Origin: Amycolatopsis sp. NBC_00345
GTDB taxonomy: Bacteria; Actinomycetota; Actinomycetes; Mycobacteriales; Pseudonocardiaceae
DNA length: 64,000 nt
NCBI RefSeq assembly: GCF_036116635.1
Contig: NZ_CP107995.1
Coordinates: forward strand, 3,472,001-3,536,000
Direction: 5' to 3'
Position 1 is the first letter of the stretch, and the number at the start of each line of letters is the position of its first letter. The notes under the pieces are model-generated. The model had not been told where the DNA came from. It searched no databases and saw only the letters and a program-made list of their open reading frames with translations. Made by a program: the position numbers and the translations under genes. This document shows, piece by piece, positions 15,509-23,874 of this stretch.

Positions 15509-15525
15509 AACGCCGATACGGCGTT
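15509..15525. promoter_or_regulatory. 17-bp palindrome in the SDR leader
   Basis: AACGCC and GGCGTT flank a GATAC core, ending 17 bp before the SDR start codon and partly abutting its GGAAGGAG ribosome site. It could be a fourth repressor site or a small leader hairpin. Its sequence differs from the three upstream operators except for the GATACG core. Confidence 0.4.
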
Positions 15526-15542
15526 CGGAAGGAGAACAGGCC

Positions 15543-16283
15543 ATGAGCAGCACCGAGAACACCCGCGTCGCGATCGTCACCGGTGGGTCCGGCGGGATCG
15601 GCCGCGCGGTCGCGCAGCGGCTGGCCGCCGACGGGATGAGCGTGCTCGTCCACTACGCCGGCAACCCGGCCCGCGCCGAGGAGGTCGTCGAGGCCATCAC
15701 CGGTGCGGGCGGCACGGCGAGCGCCGCGCAGGCGGACGTCGCCGACGAGACGCAGGTCGCGGCCCTGTTCGACACGGCGGAGCAGCGTTACGGCGGCGTC
15801 GACGTGGTCGTGCACACCGCGGGTGTGATGATCCTGGCCCCGCTGGCCGAGCTGGACCTCGACGACTTCGACCGCATGCACCGCACCAACGTCCGCGGCA
15901 CGTTCGTGGTCGACCAGCAGGCCGCGCGACGCCTGCGCGGCGGGGGCGCGCTGATCAACTTCTCGTCCTCGGTGGTGAAGATCGGCCTGGTCGATTACAC
16001 CGGCTACGCGGCCACCAAGGGCGCGGTCGACGCGATCACCCTGATCCTGGCCCGCGAACTGCGCGGCCGCGACATCACCGTGAACGCCGTGGCGCCCGGC
16101 CCGACCGCCACCCCGCTGTTCCTCGACGGCAAGGTCGAGGCGACCGTCGAGCGCCTCGCGAAGATGGCGCCGCTGGAGCGCCTCGGCGTGCCCGAGGACG
16201 TCGCGGAGACCGTCGCGTTCCTCGCCGGCCCGGCGCGCTGGGTCAACGGCCAGGTGCTCTACACCAACGGCGGCGTCATCTGA
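15543..16283 (+). CDS. SDR family oxidoreductase
   Basis: A 246-residue classical SDR. NADP-binding TGGSGGIGRAVAQRLAADG is near residue 13, the structural segment reads HTAGV in place of NNAG, and the catalytic triad is in INFSSSVVKIG and YTGYAATKGAV (Ser, Tyr, Lys). C-terminal LAGPARWVNGQVLYTNGG is the usual family end. GGAAGGAG lies 6 nt before the ATG. It is the first of two SDR genes in the same orientation, 37 bp apart, presumably one operon under the divergent TetR. Confidence 0.92.
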   Translation: MSSTENTRVAIVTGGSGGIGRAVAQRLAADGMSVLVHYAGNPARAEEVVEAITGAGGTASAAQADVADETQVAALFDTAEQRYGGVDVVVHTAGVMILAPLAELDLDDFDRMHRTNVRGTFVVDQQAARRLRGGGALINFSSSVVKIGLVDYTGYAATKGAVDAITLILARELRGRDITVNAVAPGPTATPLFLDGKVEATVERLAKMAPLERLGVPEDVAETVAFLAGPARWVNGQVLYTNGGVI

Positions 16284-16320
16284 TTTCCCGGGAAAACCCT
16301 TTCAGGTAAGGAGAAACGTC

Positions 16321-17286
16321 ATGTCGAAGACCATCGTGATCACCGGGGCGTCGAGCGGGTTCGGCGCCATGACCGCCCGCGCCCTGGCCGACGCCGGCCA
16401 CACCGTCTACGCCGGGATGCGGGCCACCGCCGGCCGCAACGCGCCCGCCGTCACCGAGCTGGCGGACTACGCCCGTGAGCACTCGGTTTCCTTGCACGCC
16501 TTGGAGATGGACGTCTCCGACCAGTCCTCGGTGGACGCCGCGATCCGCCGGCTGCTGGACGAGGCGGGCCGGCTGGACGTGATCATCCACAACGCCGGGC
16601 ACATGGTGCTCGGCCCGGCCGAGGCCTTCACCGTGGAGCAGCTCGCGCAGGTGTACGACACCAACGTGCTGTCCACCCAGCGGGTCAACCGCGCCGCTCT
16701 CCCCCATCTGCGGGGCCAGCGCGACGGGCTCGTGGTGTGGGTCGGCTCGAGCAGCAGCCGCGGCGGCGTGCCGCCGCACCTCGCCCCGTACTTCGCCGCG
16801 AAAGCCGCCGAAGACGCGCTCGCCGTGAGCTACGCGGCCGAGCTGGCGCGGTTCGGCGTGGACACCAGCATCATCGTGCCGGGTGCGTTCACCACGGGCA
16901 CCAATCACTACGCGCACGCCGGCCACGCCGCCGACGCCGAGGTGGAGCGGGCCTACGACGAGCTGTACGCCGGGATCATGGAGGAAATCCCGGCGCGCCA
17001 GGCCGAACTCGCCCCGCCCGACGCCGACCCGGCCGAGGTCGCCCGCGAGATCGTGCGCGTCGTCGACGTGGGCGAAGGGCCGCCGCCCGTTCCGCGTGCA
17101 CGTCGACCCGATGCACGACGGCGCGGAGCCGGTCTTCGACCTCGGCGACCGTGTCCGCGCGGACTTCTTCCGCCGCCTCGGCTTCGAGGACCTGCTGACC
17201 CCGGCCGGAGCCGAATGACCGTGACCACAGTGGACACTCAGCCGGAGCGTCCACTGTGGTCACGGCCGGAGTGGCTCACCAGATGA
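16321..17286 (+). CDS. SDR family oxidoreductase with a C-terminal frameshift
   Basis: The first 250 residues are a normal SDR: TGASSGFGAMTARALADAG, HNAG, VGSSSSRGGVPPHLAPYFAAKAAEDA. Near 17071-17079 (ggcgaaggg) the reading frame is lost. The +2 frame continues as sensible protein (GRRPFRVHVDPMHDGAEPVF to LLTPAGAE) and stops at 17218, whereas the literal frame gives a Pro/Arg-rich tail and runs to 17286, through a terminator hairpin and into the end of the P450 gene. One extra base in that run explains it. GGAG lies before the ATG. The catalytic core is intact, so function may survive; a sequencing error is possible. Confidence 0.8.
   Translation: MSKTIVITGASSGFGAMTARALADAGHTVYAGMRATAGRNAPAVTELADYAREHSVSLHALEMDVSDQSSVDAAIRRLLDEAGRLDVIIHNAGHMVLGPAEAFTVEQLAQVYDTNVLSTQRVNRAALPHLRGQRDGLVVWVGSSSSRGGVPPHLAPYFAAKAAEDALAVSYAAELARFGVDTSIIVPGAFTTGTNHYAHAGHAADAEVERAYDELYAGIMEEIPARQAELAPPDADPAEVAREIVRVVDVGEGPPPVPRARRPDARRRGAGLRPRRPCPRGLLPPPRLRGPADPGRSRMTVTTVDTQPERPLWSRPEWLTR
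17219..17265. terminator. Bidirectional terminator hairpin
   Basis: Exact 17-bp arms, CCGTGACCACAGTGGAC and GTCCACTGTGGTCACGG, with a 13-nt loop. The hairpin begins directly after the ancestral stop of the SDR gene and ends 10 bp before the stop of the converging P450 gene, the expected place for a shared terminator. There is no T-run, as is usual in this GC range. Confidence 0.75.
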
Positions 17287-18490
17287 CGGGCACGCTCGCG
17301 ACGCCGCCGGTCAGCCGGTTCGACCGGACGTCCAGCTCCTCGGCGGGCACGGCCAGGCGCATGCCGGGGAAACGCCGGAACAGGCTGCTGAACACGACCC
17401 GCAGCTCGGTGCGGGCCAGGCTGGCGCCGATGCAGAAGAACCCGCCGTAGCCGAAGGAAATGTGGGAGTTGGGCTTGCGGTCCGCGTCGAACTCGTCGGG
17501 GTTGGCGAACACCGAGTCGTCACGGTTCGCCGACGCGGTGGAGATGATCACGGCGTCGCCGGCCAGGATGGTGACGCCGCCGATCTCGACGTCGTCGTGG
17601 GCGTAGCGGAGCAGGCCGAGCCCGCCCGGCGCGGACACCCGCAGGATCTCCTCGACGGTGTTGTGCACGCGCCCTTCGGGGTCGGCGACGAGCGCGTCGC
17701 GCCGGCTCAGGTCCGTGAGCAGGAGCAGCGCGCCGAGGTCGATGCGGTTCGACGTCGTCTCGTGGCCGGCGAAGAGCAGGCCCGCGGCGAGGCGCGCGAG
17801 GTCGTCGTCGGTGAACGTCGGGTCGTCGGCCTGCGCGGCCACCATGTCGGAGACGACGTCCTGGCCCGGCTCGGCGCGCTTCGCGTCGGCCAGCTCGCCC
17901 ATGTACGCGGCGAACTCGTCCATCGCCACCTGCGCGTCGCCGCCGCTGTCGAGCACGCCGACGCGGTCGGACAGGTCGCGGAACTTGGCCCGGTCCTCGT
18001 ACGGCACGCCGAGCAGTTCGCAGATCACCAGCACCGGCAACGGGAACGACAGGTACTCGTGCAGGTTCACCGGCTCGCCCGGCGCCGCGTCGTGCGCCGC
18101 CGCCAGGTCGTCGAGGCAGCGGTCGGCCAGCTCCTGGATGTGGTCGCCGAGGCGGCGCATGCGGTTCGCGGAGAAGGCGGGCACGAGGATCTTCCGCAGC
18201 CGCGCGTGGCTCGCCTGCTCGGTTTCGTACTCGCCCTGCGGGCCGGCCAGCACCGCGGCGTCCGAAATCATCGAAGCCTGCTCCGGCGCCGGGTGCGAGC
18301 GGCCGAAGCGCGCGTCGGCAAAGATTTCCCGCGCCTGTTCGAAGGCGGTCACCAGCCAGGCCGGGTCGCCGGCCGGCGTGGTCACGCGCACGAGCGGGCC
18401 CTCCCGCCGCAGCACCCGGTACAGCGGCGCGATGTCCAGCACGTTCGGCCGCTCGAACGGCAACTGCGGCGCGCGCTCCGTGGTCGTCAT
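17276..18490 (-). CDS. Cytochrome P450
   Basis: A 404-residue soluble bacterial P450. I-helix LLFAGHETTSNRIDLGAL has the acid-Thr pair for oxygen activation, the K-helix ExxR is EILR in VEEILRVSAP, and the haem loop is FGYGGFFCIGASLARTELR with the axial Cys. The residue two before the Cys is Phe where most bacterial P450s have His (FGxGxHxC). ATG overlaps the PadR stop by 4 nt (ATGA), so the two are one operon. No ferredoxin gene is adjacent; electrons must come from elsewhere. The substrate is unknown. Confidence 0.93.
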   Translation of the reverse strand: MTTTERAPQLPFERPNVLDIAPLYRVLRREGPLVRVTTPAGDPAWLVTAFEQAREIFADARFGRSHPAPEQASMISDAAVLAGPQGEYETEQASHARLRKILVPAFSANRMRRLGDHIQELADRCLDDLAAAHDAAPGEPVNLHEYLSFPLPVLVICELLGVPYEDRAKFRDLSDRVGVLDSGGDAQVAMDEFAAYMGELADAKRAEPGQDVVSDMVAAQADDPTFTDDDLARLAAGLLFAGHETTSNRIDLGALLLLTDLSRRDALVADPEGRVHNTVEEILRVSAPGGLGLLRYAHDDVEIGGVTILAGDAVIISTASANRDDSVFANPDEFDADRKPNSHISFGYGGFFCIGASLARTELRVVFSSLFRRFPGMRLAVPAEELDVRSNRLTGGVASVPVIW

Positions 18491-19023
18491 CGAAGTTCCT
18501 CCTCCGGTAAGGGTTTCCGGGCCCGCGCACGCAGCGTGGCGAGCCAGTCCTGTTCGTCGGCCAGGCGGCGGCCGACCTCGTCGAGCACCAGCCGGCTCCA
18601 CGGGTCCTGCTGCGCCGCGGCCAGCTTGGCCATCCGGTCCCCCTGCGCGACCAGCGCGGCCACGCGGGCGTCGAGCACCGCGGCCCGCTCGTCCGGCGCC
18701 AGCCAGCGGAAGCTGGCCAGCCGCGCCAGGAACTCGGCGGAATCGGCGGCCAGGTCGGGGGGAAGGTCGGCGAGCATGTCGTGCAGCAGTTCCCGCCCGA
18801 CGTCGGTGATCGTGTAGATGTGCCGCGGCGGCTTGCCCTCCTGCGGCTCGGCGGCCCGGGTGACCGCGCCGGCCTCGGCGAACCGGCGCAGCGCCGGGTA
18901 GAGCGAGTTGTTGGACAGCGCCCGCCCACTCGACTCCTCGACCTGTTTGCGCAGCTCATAGCCGTGCAACGGCTGCTTGGCCAGTTTGGCGAGCAGCAAG
19001 ACCTCGATCCACACGTAGGTCAC
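18487..19023 (-). CDS. PadR family transcriptional regulator
   Basis: A 178-residue PadR regulator. The N-terminal winged helix is LLLAKLAKQPLHGYELRKQVEESSG, then LSNNSLYPALRRFAEAGAVTRA and the wing RHIYTITDVGRELL. The C-terminal PadR_C helices drive dimerisation. GTG 19023 begins the conserved domain almost at once (VTYVWIEVLLLAKLA), and the start codon lies inside a symmetric operator, so the gene is probably autorepressed. It is translationally coupled to the P450 gene, whose expression it should control. Confidence 0.9.
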   Translation of the reverse strand: MTYVWIEVLLLAKLAKQPLHGYELRKQVEESSGRALSNNSLYPALRRFAEAGAVTRAAEPQEGKPPRHIYTITDVGRELLHDMLADLPPDLAADSAEFLARLASFRWLAPDERAAVLDARVAALVAQGDRMAKLAAAQQDPWSRLVLDEVGRRLADEQDWLATLRARARKPLPEEELR

Positions 19024-19044
19024 CGTAACCTAGGTCTTGGTGAC
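19019..19044. promoter_or_regulatory. PadR operator overlapping its own start codon
   Basis: A 26-bp symmetric site: outer half-sites GTCACC and GGTGAC, each 3 nt from a central perfect ACCTAGGT. It covers the GTG of padR, so repressor binding would occlude the start. The 3-nt linkers are not symmetric, but every conserved block is. Confidence 0.68.
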
Positions 19045-19094
19045 TCAGCAACGGGTTGCGGGTGGACCTCGGGTGGAGATTCCCCGTGCGCGGC

Positions 19095-20549
19095 TCAGCG
19101 GCCGCCCCACTGGAACGTCACGGTCGCGCCCGCGGGCACGGTCGCGTCGAACGACCGGTTCCCCGAGACGACGGTGAACGTCTGCGCCGTCTTCGCCGTG
19201 TTCAGCGCGACGAGCGCGGTCGAGCGGTCGGGGTTCGTGAACGCGACCGCCTGGATCGGCGTGCTGGTGCCGCTCGTGTAGACCACCGACGCGGCGATGT
19301 GCACCGCGCCCGGCGGGACGAACTTCGAGAAGTGCTCGATGTCGCGGTACTGGTCGTTGTAGCTCACAGCCTCGGTCTGCGAGTTCACCGTGACGGTGCC
19401 GTTGCAGGTGCCGCAGCCGCCGAGGTGCGGGCCGTGGTTCTCGTCCAGCGCGATGTTCCAGTCGATCGAGCTGCGGCCCCAGTTCTGCATCACGCCGATG
19501 ATCGTGGACGAGTCGCCGCCCTCGCACTCGGTCATGAAGACGTCCTTGCCCGGGTACGAGGCCTTCAGCGGCGTCTGGGCGTCCGGCGAGCCGTAGTAGC
19601 AGTGGTAGGCGGTGCCCGCCATCCATTTCGCGGCGTCCGTGGCCAGCAGGTCGTACGGGTACTCCGGCTGCGGGTCCTCCCCCGCGCGCTGGTGCGACGC
19701 GATGTCACCGGGGTGCTCGGTCCAGTTGTGGTCGAAGCCGAGGATCTTCGTGTCGAGCCCGGCCGCGCGGATGGCCGGGCCGAGCGCCTCGATCACCTTC
19801 GCCTCCTGCTGCCAGGACAGGTCGGTGCCCGGGTAGTTCTTGCGCTCCAGCGCCTGCGGCTCGTTCTGCACGGTCAGGTAGTCCACGTGCACGCCGGCCC
19901 TCTGGTACGCCTGCAGGAACTTCACCAGGTACAGCGCGTAGGCCCGGTAGATCCGCGGCGAGTCGATCAGCTTCCCGTCGATCATCGAGCCGCCGGTTTT
20001 CATCCAGCCCGGCATGCTCCACGGGCTCGCGACGATCCGCAGCTGAGGATTCAGCTTCTCCGCCTGGCGCACCAGCGGCAGGATCTGGGCCTCGTCGTGG
20101 GCGATGGAGAAGTGCTTCATCGAATAGTCGGCCTGGCCGGCGGGCACGTCGTCGAAGCTGTAGTCCTGGCCCACGGCGAAGTCGGACGCGCCGATGGGCT
20201 GGCGCAGGAAGCTGATGCCCGCCCCGGCCACGGGGTCGAACAGGTTCTTCATCACCTCGTCGCGGGCGGCCGGCGCGAGGCCGTACAGCACGTGGGCGGC
20301 GGAGTCGGTGATGGCCGCGCCGAAGCCGGACACGGTCTGGAACTTGACGTTCGGGTCCAGCCGGATCGTCGTCGCCCCCGAAGCCGCCGGGGTCTGCCAG
20401 CTCAGCTGCGTGTCCGCAGGCGTGGTGACGCCCGGCTGGGTGAGCCACTCGCGCACGGTCGGTGGCGCGGCCGTCGCCGGGCCGGTCACCATCGTGACGG
20501 CCGCCGCCGCGGCCGTCACGGTATACAGCACTCTTCTCAAGCGCGGCAT
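19095..20549 (-). CDS. Secreted glycoside hydrolase family 30 (glucosylceramidase-like)
   Basis: A 484-residue exported glycosidase. A Sec signal (MPRLRRVLYT then a hydrophobic Ala/Val run ending ATAA) precedes a GH30 TIM barrel: GFGAAITDSAAHVL, SFLRQPIGASDF, SPWSMPGWMKTGGSMIDG. The acid/base Glu230 is in LTVQNEPQ and the nucleophile Glu341 in FMTECEGG. A C-terminal beta-sandwich follows (VALNTAKTAQTFTV to VTFQWGGR). It probably cleaves beta-1,6- or beta-1,3-glucan or glucosylceramide-type links outside the cell. AAGGAAAA lies before the ATG. An inverted repeat about 110 bp upstream may give sugar control. Confidence 0.9.
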   Translation of the reverse strand: MPRLRRVLYTVTAAAAAVTMVTGPATAAPPTVREWLTQPGVTTPADTQLSWQTPAASGATTIRLDPNVKFQTVSGFGAAITDSAAHVLYGLAPAARDEVMKNLFDPVAGAGISFLRQPIGASDFAVGQDYSFDDVPAGQADYSMKHFSIAHDEAQILPLVRQAEKLNPQLRIVASPWSMPGWMKTGGSMIDGKLIDSPRIYRAYALYLVKFLQAYQRAGVHVDYLTVQNEPQALERKNYPGTDLSWQQEAKVIEALGPAIRAAGLDTKILGFDHNWTEHPGDIASHQRAGEDPQPEYPYDLLATDAAKWMAGTAYHCYYGSPDAQTPLKASYPGKDVFMTECEGGDSSTIIGVMQNWGRSSIDWNIALDENHGPHLGGCGTCNGTVTVNSQTEAVSYNDQYRDIEHFSKFVPPGAVHIAASVVYTSGTSTPIQAVAFTNPDRSTALVALNTAKTAQTFTVVSGNRSFDATVPAGATVTFQWGGR

Positions 20550-20656
20550 GGTTTTCCTTCGTTTCGCTCGGGGATGGGGCGGGAAACAGCGCCGTCCCGG
20601 GCCACGCTGGCGGCCGTGACCGGGGGTCGCTCCCGACACAAACAGACCACCCCGCC

Positions 20657-20679
20657 GGTGACAAGATCCTTTTGTTACC
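20657..20679. promoter_or_regulatory. Inverted repeat upstream of the GH30 gene
   Basis: GGTGACAA and TTGTTACC are 8-bp arms with one mismatch and a 7-nt AT-rich spacer. The site is about 110 bp upstream of the glycosidase start on its side of the gap, suitable for a carbohydrate-responsive repressor; no such regulator gene is adjacent. Confidence 0.45.
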
Positions 20680-20752
20680 CCCCAAGCGTTTCGCGTCGTT
20701 CAGGCGCTTTGTCCGCGAACTCGGTCGCCGCTCACCGGGACGAGCTCGAAGA

Positions 20753-21112
20753 TCAGTACCCGGCCGGGCGGTTGTTGATCACGACGAGGCTGACGATCTT
20801 CCCGTCCCGCACGCTGAAGTAGTTGGACAGGATCACCTCGTCCGGCAGGTTCGTCTTGTCGTAGGTGCCGTCGTAGGCGCCGCGGACGATGGTGTCGCCG
20901 TAGTGGCCGGCCACCTCTCGCACGTCGATGGTGACCTTGTCCCCCACCATCTCCCGCTCCACCCAGCGGCGGATCGCGGCCCGGCCGGTGAATTCGCGGT
21001 GGTTGTCGTTGACGTAGGCGTCCTCGGCGAACGTGGCGACGATCGCGTCGGTGTCGAAGGCGTTGACGGCGGCGATGTGCTCGGCGATCACGCCGGTGAG
21101 CTCGGTGGCCAC
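20753..21112 (-). CDS. SnoaL-like / nuclear transport factor 2 family protein
   Basis: A 119-residue single-domain NTF2-fold protein. HIAAVNAFDTDAIVATFAEDAYVNDNHREFTGRAAIRRWVERE is the standard cone-shaped fold start, with GRAAIRRW the helix 3 signature, and ILSNYFSVRDGKIVSLVVI the C-terminal strands. Family members are ketosteroid-isomerase-like enzymes or binding proteins; no catalytic set is certain here. GTG at 21112 is chosen with AAGGGA 9 nt upstream. It is divergent from the MerR regulator and may be one of its targets. Confidence 0.82.
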   Translation of the reverse strand: MATELTGVIAEHIAAVNAFDTDAIVATFAEDAYVNDNHREFTGRAAIRRWVEREMVGDKVTIDVREVAGHYGDTIVRGAYDGTYDKTNLPDEVILSNYFSVRDGKIVSLVVINNRPAGY

Positions 21113-21215
21113 GGTGGTGTTCCCTTCTCTCACGGCCGGCCCGGGCGGCCGGCGGCGAAGACCACGTTCGGGCGTCCCGCGCGGGGAGGCGCAACCCGCG
21201 TTCCGGGACGGGACT

Positions 21216-21230
21216 CTCCCCCAGGGGGAG
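21216..21230. promoter_or_regulatory. MerR-type palindrome
   Basis: CTCCCCCAGGGGGAG is a perfect odd-length palindrome (7-bp arms, central A) ending 16 bp before the MerR start codon and about 104 bp before the SnoaL-like start. MerR-family proteins bind such symmetric spacers between -35 and -10, so it may control one or both genes. Confidence 0.55.
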
Positions 21231-21246
21231 GCGGCAGACTGGCGGT

Positions 21247-22080
21247 ATGCGGTCCTCCCTCGTGATCGGCGACTTCGCCCGGGCGACACACCTGAGCGTG
21301 AAGACGCTGCGCCATTACCACCGGATCGGCCTGCTCGTGCCCGCCGACGTCGACGAGCGCACCGGCTACCGGTACTACGGCACCGAGCAGATCCCCACCG
21401 CACAGGTGATCCGCCGGTTCCGCGGCCTCGACATGCCGCTGGAGCAGGTCCAGGCGGTGCTCGCCGCGCCCGACGTCGCGGCCCGCAACACCCTGATCGC
21501 CGCGCACCTCGACCGGCTGGAGGGCAACCTCGCCCGTACCCGGGACGCCGTCGCGTCCCTGCGCGACCTGCTGCGCGACCCGGCCGGGACGGCGCCGATC
21601 GAGATCACGCTCCGGACCGTGCCCGCCACCCCCGCGGCGGCCGTGCGCGCGGAGATCGACCTCGCGGACGCCACGCCGTGGTTCCAGGGCGCGATCGGCG
21701 AGCTGCGGGCGACGCTGGCCGCGCAGGGCCTGGCCGAGGCCGGCCCCGCGGGCGGGATCTACGCCACCGAGCTGTTCGCGGACGAGCACGGCGCGAGCAC
21801 GGTGTTCGTCCCGTGCCGCGGCCCGGTGCGCCCGACCGGCCGGGTGGTGCCGTTCACCGTGCCCGCCGCCGAGCTGGCCGTAACGGTGCACACCGGCGGC
21901 CACGAGGACATCGACCGGGCCTACGGCGCCCTCGGCGGGTACGTCGCCGAACACGCGCTGGGCCTCGACGGCCCGATCCGCGAGTACTACCTGACCGGCC
22001 GCCATGACACGCCGGACGAGACGCGGTGGCGGACGGAGATCGGCTGGCCCGTGTTCGGGACCGGGGAGGTCACTCGATGA
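21247..22080 (+). CDS. MerR family regulator with GyrI-like effector domain
   Basis: A 277-residue activator of the BmrR/TipA type. N-terminal MerR winged helix: LVIGDFARATHLSVKTLRHYHRIGLLVPADVDERTGYRYYG, followed by VIRRFRGLDMPLEQVQAVL and a coiled-coil dimer helix (residues about 85-115). From about residue 118 a GyrI-like/SOUL-type ligand domain follows (IEITLRTVPATPAAAVRAEI to YLTGRHDTPDETRWRTEIGWP). Such proteins activate drug or small-molecule resistance genes on binding hydrophobic cations. A 15-bp palindrome just upstream suggests autoregulation. Confidence 0.9.
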   Translation: MRSSLVIGDFARATHLSVKTLRHYHRIGLLVPADVDERTGYRYYGTEQIPTAQVIRRFRGLDMPLEQVQAVLAAPDVAARNTLIAAHLDRLEGNLARTRDAVASLRDLLRDPAGTAPIEITLRTVPATPAAAVRAEIDLADATPWFQGAIGELRATLAAQGLAEAGPAGGIYATELFADEHGASTVFVPCRGPVRPTGRVVPFTVPAAELAVTVHTGGHEDIDRAYGALGGYVAEHALGLDGPIREYYLTGRHDTPDETRWRTEIGWPVFGTGEVTR

Positions 22081-22422
22081 CGTGCACGCCGGACCCGGCG
22101 ATCCAGGGCTGCGGAGATCCCGAGGCTGCGGGGCACGGCGGGGCACGGTCCCACCTCGTCTGGCCGGACCCGGCGCGAGAACGGCAACGCCATCACCGGC
22201 GCCTGACACTCGATCGGACTTCGGCGACACACCAAGGAGAACTCCCCACCCGGCGCCTCCGCAGTCTTCACGCGCCGCGCGACTGTGGCCCGGGTTCGCG
22301 TACTCAAGTCCTTTGAGGATAGTTGGCAGACGGACCGGCGGCGGGCCCCAGCGAGGGGCCAATTCAGCTCCCCCGCGCCACCGCGGTTATCTTCGCTCGC
22401 ACCCACCACGAGGAGGAGACCA
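22081..22422. other. Non-coding gap with a small inverted repeat
   Basis: About 340 bases with open frames on both strands that show no family resemblance and no ribosome sites. Near the right end, CTCAA and TTGAG arms (22303-22317, 5-nt spacer) lie in a relatively AT-rich stretch 105 bp before the next start and may belong to its promoter. Nothing else recognised. Confidence 0.4.
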
Positions 22423-23235
22423 GTGAGCGTTGTGCGCCACGGCGTGTACCTGCCGCCGTTCGGGCCGTTCGGGGAGCCGTCGGTGCTCGTCGACCTGGCG
22501 GTACGGGCCGAGGCGGCCGGGTGGGACGGGGTGTTCCTGTGGGACCACCTCGTCGCCGACGCGATGCCGATCGCCGATACGTGGACCACACTCGCCGCCA
22601 TCGCGCAGGCGACCACGACGCTGCGGCTCGGCCCGATGGTCACGCCGCTGGCACGACGGCGGCCGTGGGGCGTCGCGCGGCAGGCGGCCACCGTCAGCCG
22701 ACTCTCCGGCGGGCGGCTGGTCCTCGGCACCGGGCTCGGGTCCGACGAGTCCGGTGACTTCAGCCGGTTCGGCGAACCCGGCGGGCTCGCCGAGCGCTCG
22801 TCGCGGTTCGACGAAGGCCTCGAAGTGCTGCGCGCCATGTTGTCCGGCGACGAGGTGCGCCATCACGGCGAGCACTACCAGGTGACGCTGGAACCGGCGG
22901 CGCCACAACCGATCCCGGTCTGGACGGCCGCGTCCACCACCCATCCGCACGTGCTGGACCGAGCCGCCGCGAGCGACGGCTTCTTCCCCAACTCCGGCCC
23001 GCACCCGCCCGCGCCGGAAGAGCTGGCACGGCTGGTCACCCGGGTCCGTCCGGCCGGCCGCCCGTTCGACGTCGCCGTGGCCGGCAACGCGAGCCCGGCC
23101 TGGGACGAGCCCCCGACCATCGATTTGAGTGCGCTGGCCGAGGCGGGGATGACCTGGTGGATGGAGTCGCTCATCCACTTCGACCCGCTGGAGCTGTCGC
23201 TGGAAGTCGTCGACGCCGGGCCGCCCCGGGTTTGA
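22423..23235 (+). CDS. LLM-class F420/FMN-dependent oxidoreductase
   Basis: A 270-residue luciferase-like TIM-barrel oxidoreductase. Seen: GVYLPPFGPFGEPSVLVDLAVRAEAAGWDGVFLWDHL, TTLRLGPMVTPLARRRPWGVARQAATVSRLSGGRLVLGTGLG, FDEGLEVLRAMLSGDEVRHHGEHY and PIPVWTAASTTHPHVLDRAA, the family blocks in order. GTG 22423 is chosen because AGGAGGAG lies 4 nt upstream and the first beta strand follows immediately; earlier starts lack a site. The substrate is unknown. It is a single gene, not clearly linked to either neighbour. Confidence 0.9.
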   Translation: MSVVRHGVYLPPFGPFGEPSVLVDLAVRAEAAGWDGVFLWDHLVADAMPIADTWTTLAAIAQATTTLRLGPMVTPLARRRPWGVARQAATVSRLSGGRLVLGTGLGSDESGDFSRFGEPGGLAERSSRFDEGLEVLRAMLSGDEVRHHGEHYQVTLEPAAPQPIPVWTAASTTHPHVLDRAAASDGFFPNSGPHPPAPEELARLVTRVRPAGRPFDVAVAGNASPAWDEPPTIDLSALAEAGMTWWMESLIHFDPLELSLEVVDAGPPRV

Positions 23236-23415
23236 AGAGCAGGGTCTGAAGAACGCTCACGCTGCCCGCGCCGCGCGTGCCTGTTAACGTCAGGGCACCG
23301 CGGTTAAGAGAATAGCCGTCACAATCCCGTGTCCCCCACCGTTTTCGCGCCGGGGACCAGGGCCCGTGCCGGCGTGCGACGCGGCCGGGCCCGCACTCTT
23401 TCCGAAAGGGCCCCT

Positions 23416-23811
23416 GTGACCGAAGACCTCGGAACACCCGCGACGACCGGAGCGGGCCGGCCGCCGGCGCTCGCGGTGAACGTGGCCACCACCCCCGGCG
23501 CGACGATCGTCTCGGTCTCCGGCGACATCGACGCCGCCGTCTCCGGCCTGCTGCGCGACCGGCTCGCGGTGGAACTCGGCCTCGGGCCGAAGGCACTTGT
23601 CGCGGACCTCGCCGAGGTGCCGTTCTGCGACTCCAGCGGGCTGGCGGTGCTGCTCGAGATCCGCACCCGCGCCGAGGAGTCCGGGATCCCGTTCCGCGTC
23701 GTCACCGAGCAGCGCGGGCTGCTGCGCCCGATCAGCCTGCTGCACCTCGACACCGTGCTGGAAGTCCACCCGGCGCTGGAATCGGCGCTGGACAGCGTCC
23801 GCCCGGCTTAG
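23416..23811 (+). CDS. STAS-domain anti-sigma factor antagonist
   Basis: A 131-residue STAS protein of the SpoIIAA/RsbV type. LAVNVATTPGATIVSVSGDIDAAVSGLLRDRL is the first half and LVADLAEVPFCDSSGLAVLLEIRTRA holds the conserved phospho-site region DSSGL, where the first Ser would be phosphorylated by an anti-sigma kinase. GTG with GAAAGGG upstream. Such proteins bind an RsbW-like anti-sigma and free the sigma factor; an anti-sigma/sigma pair lies 10 kb to the right. A second STAS gene is at 29836. Confidence 0.88.
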   Translation: MTEDLGTPATTGAGRPPALAVNVATTPGATIVSVSGDIDAAVSGLLRDRLAVELGLGPKALVADLAEVPFCDSSGLAVLLEIRTRAEESGIPFRVVTEQRGLLRPISLLHLDTVLEVHPALESALDSVRPA

Positions 23812-23874
23812 CGGCCGCGGCCTGATCTCCCGCGGCGGCACGGGGCGGCTGGCCGGGCAGCTCGCGATCGGGAG

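Noticed and set aside
22026..22316. 97-codon plus-strand frame after the MerR gene
   Set aside because: It overlaps the MerR 3' end, has no ribosome site and no recognisable motif.
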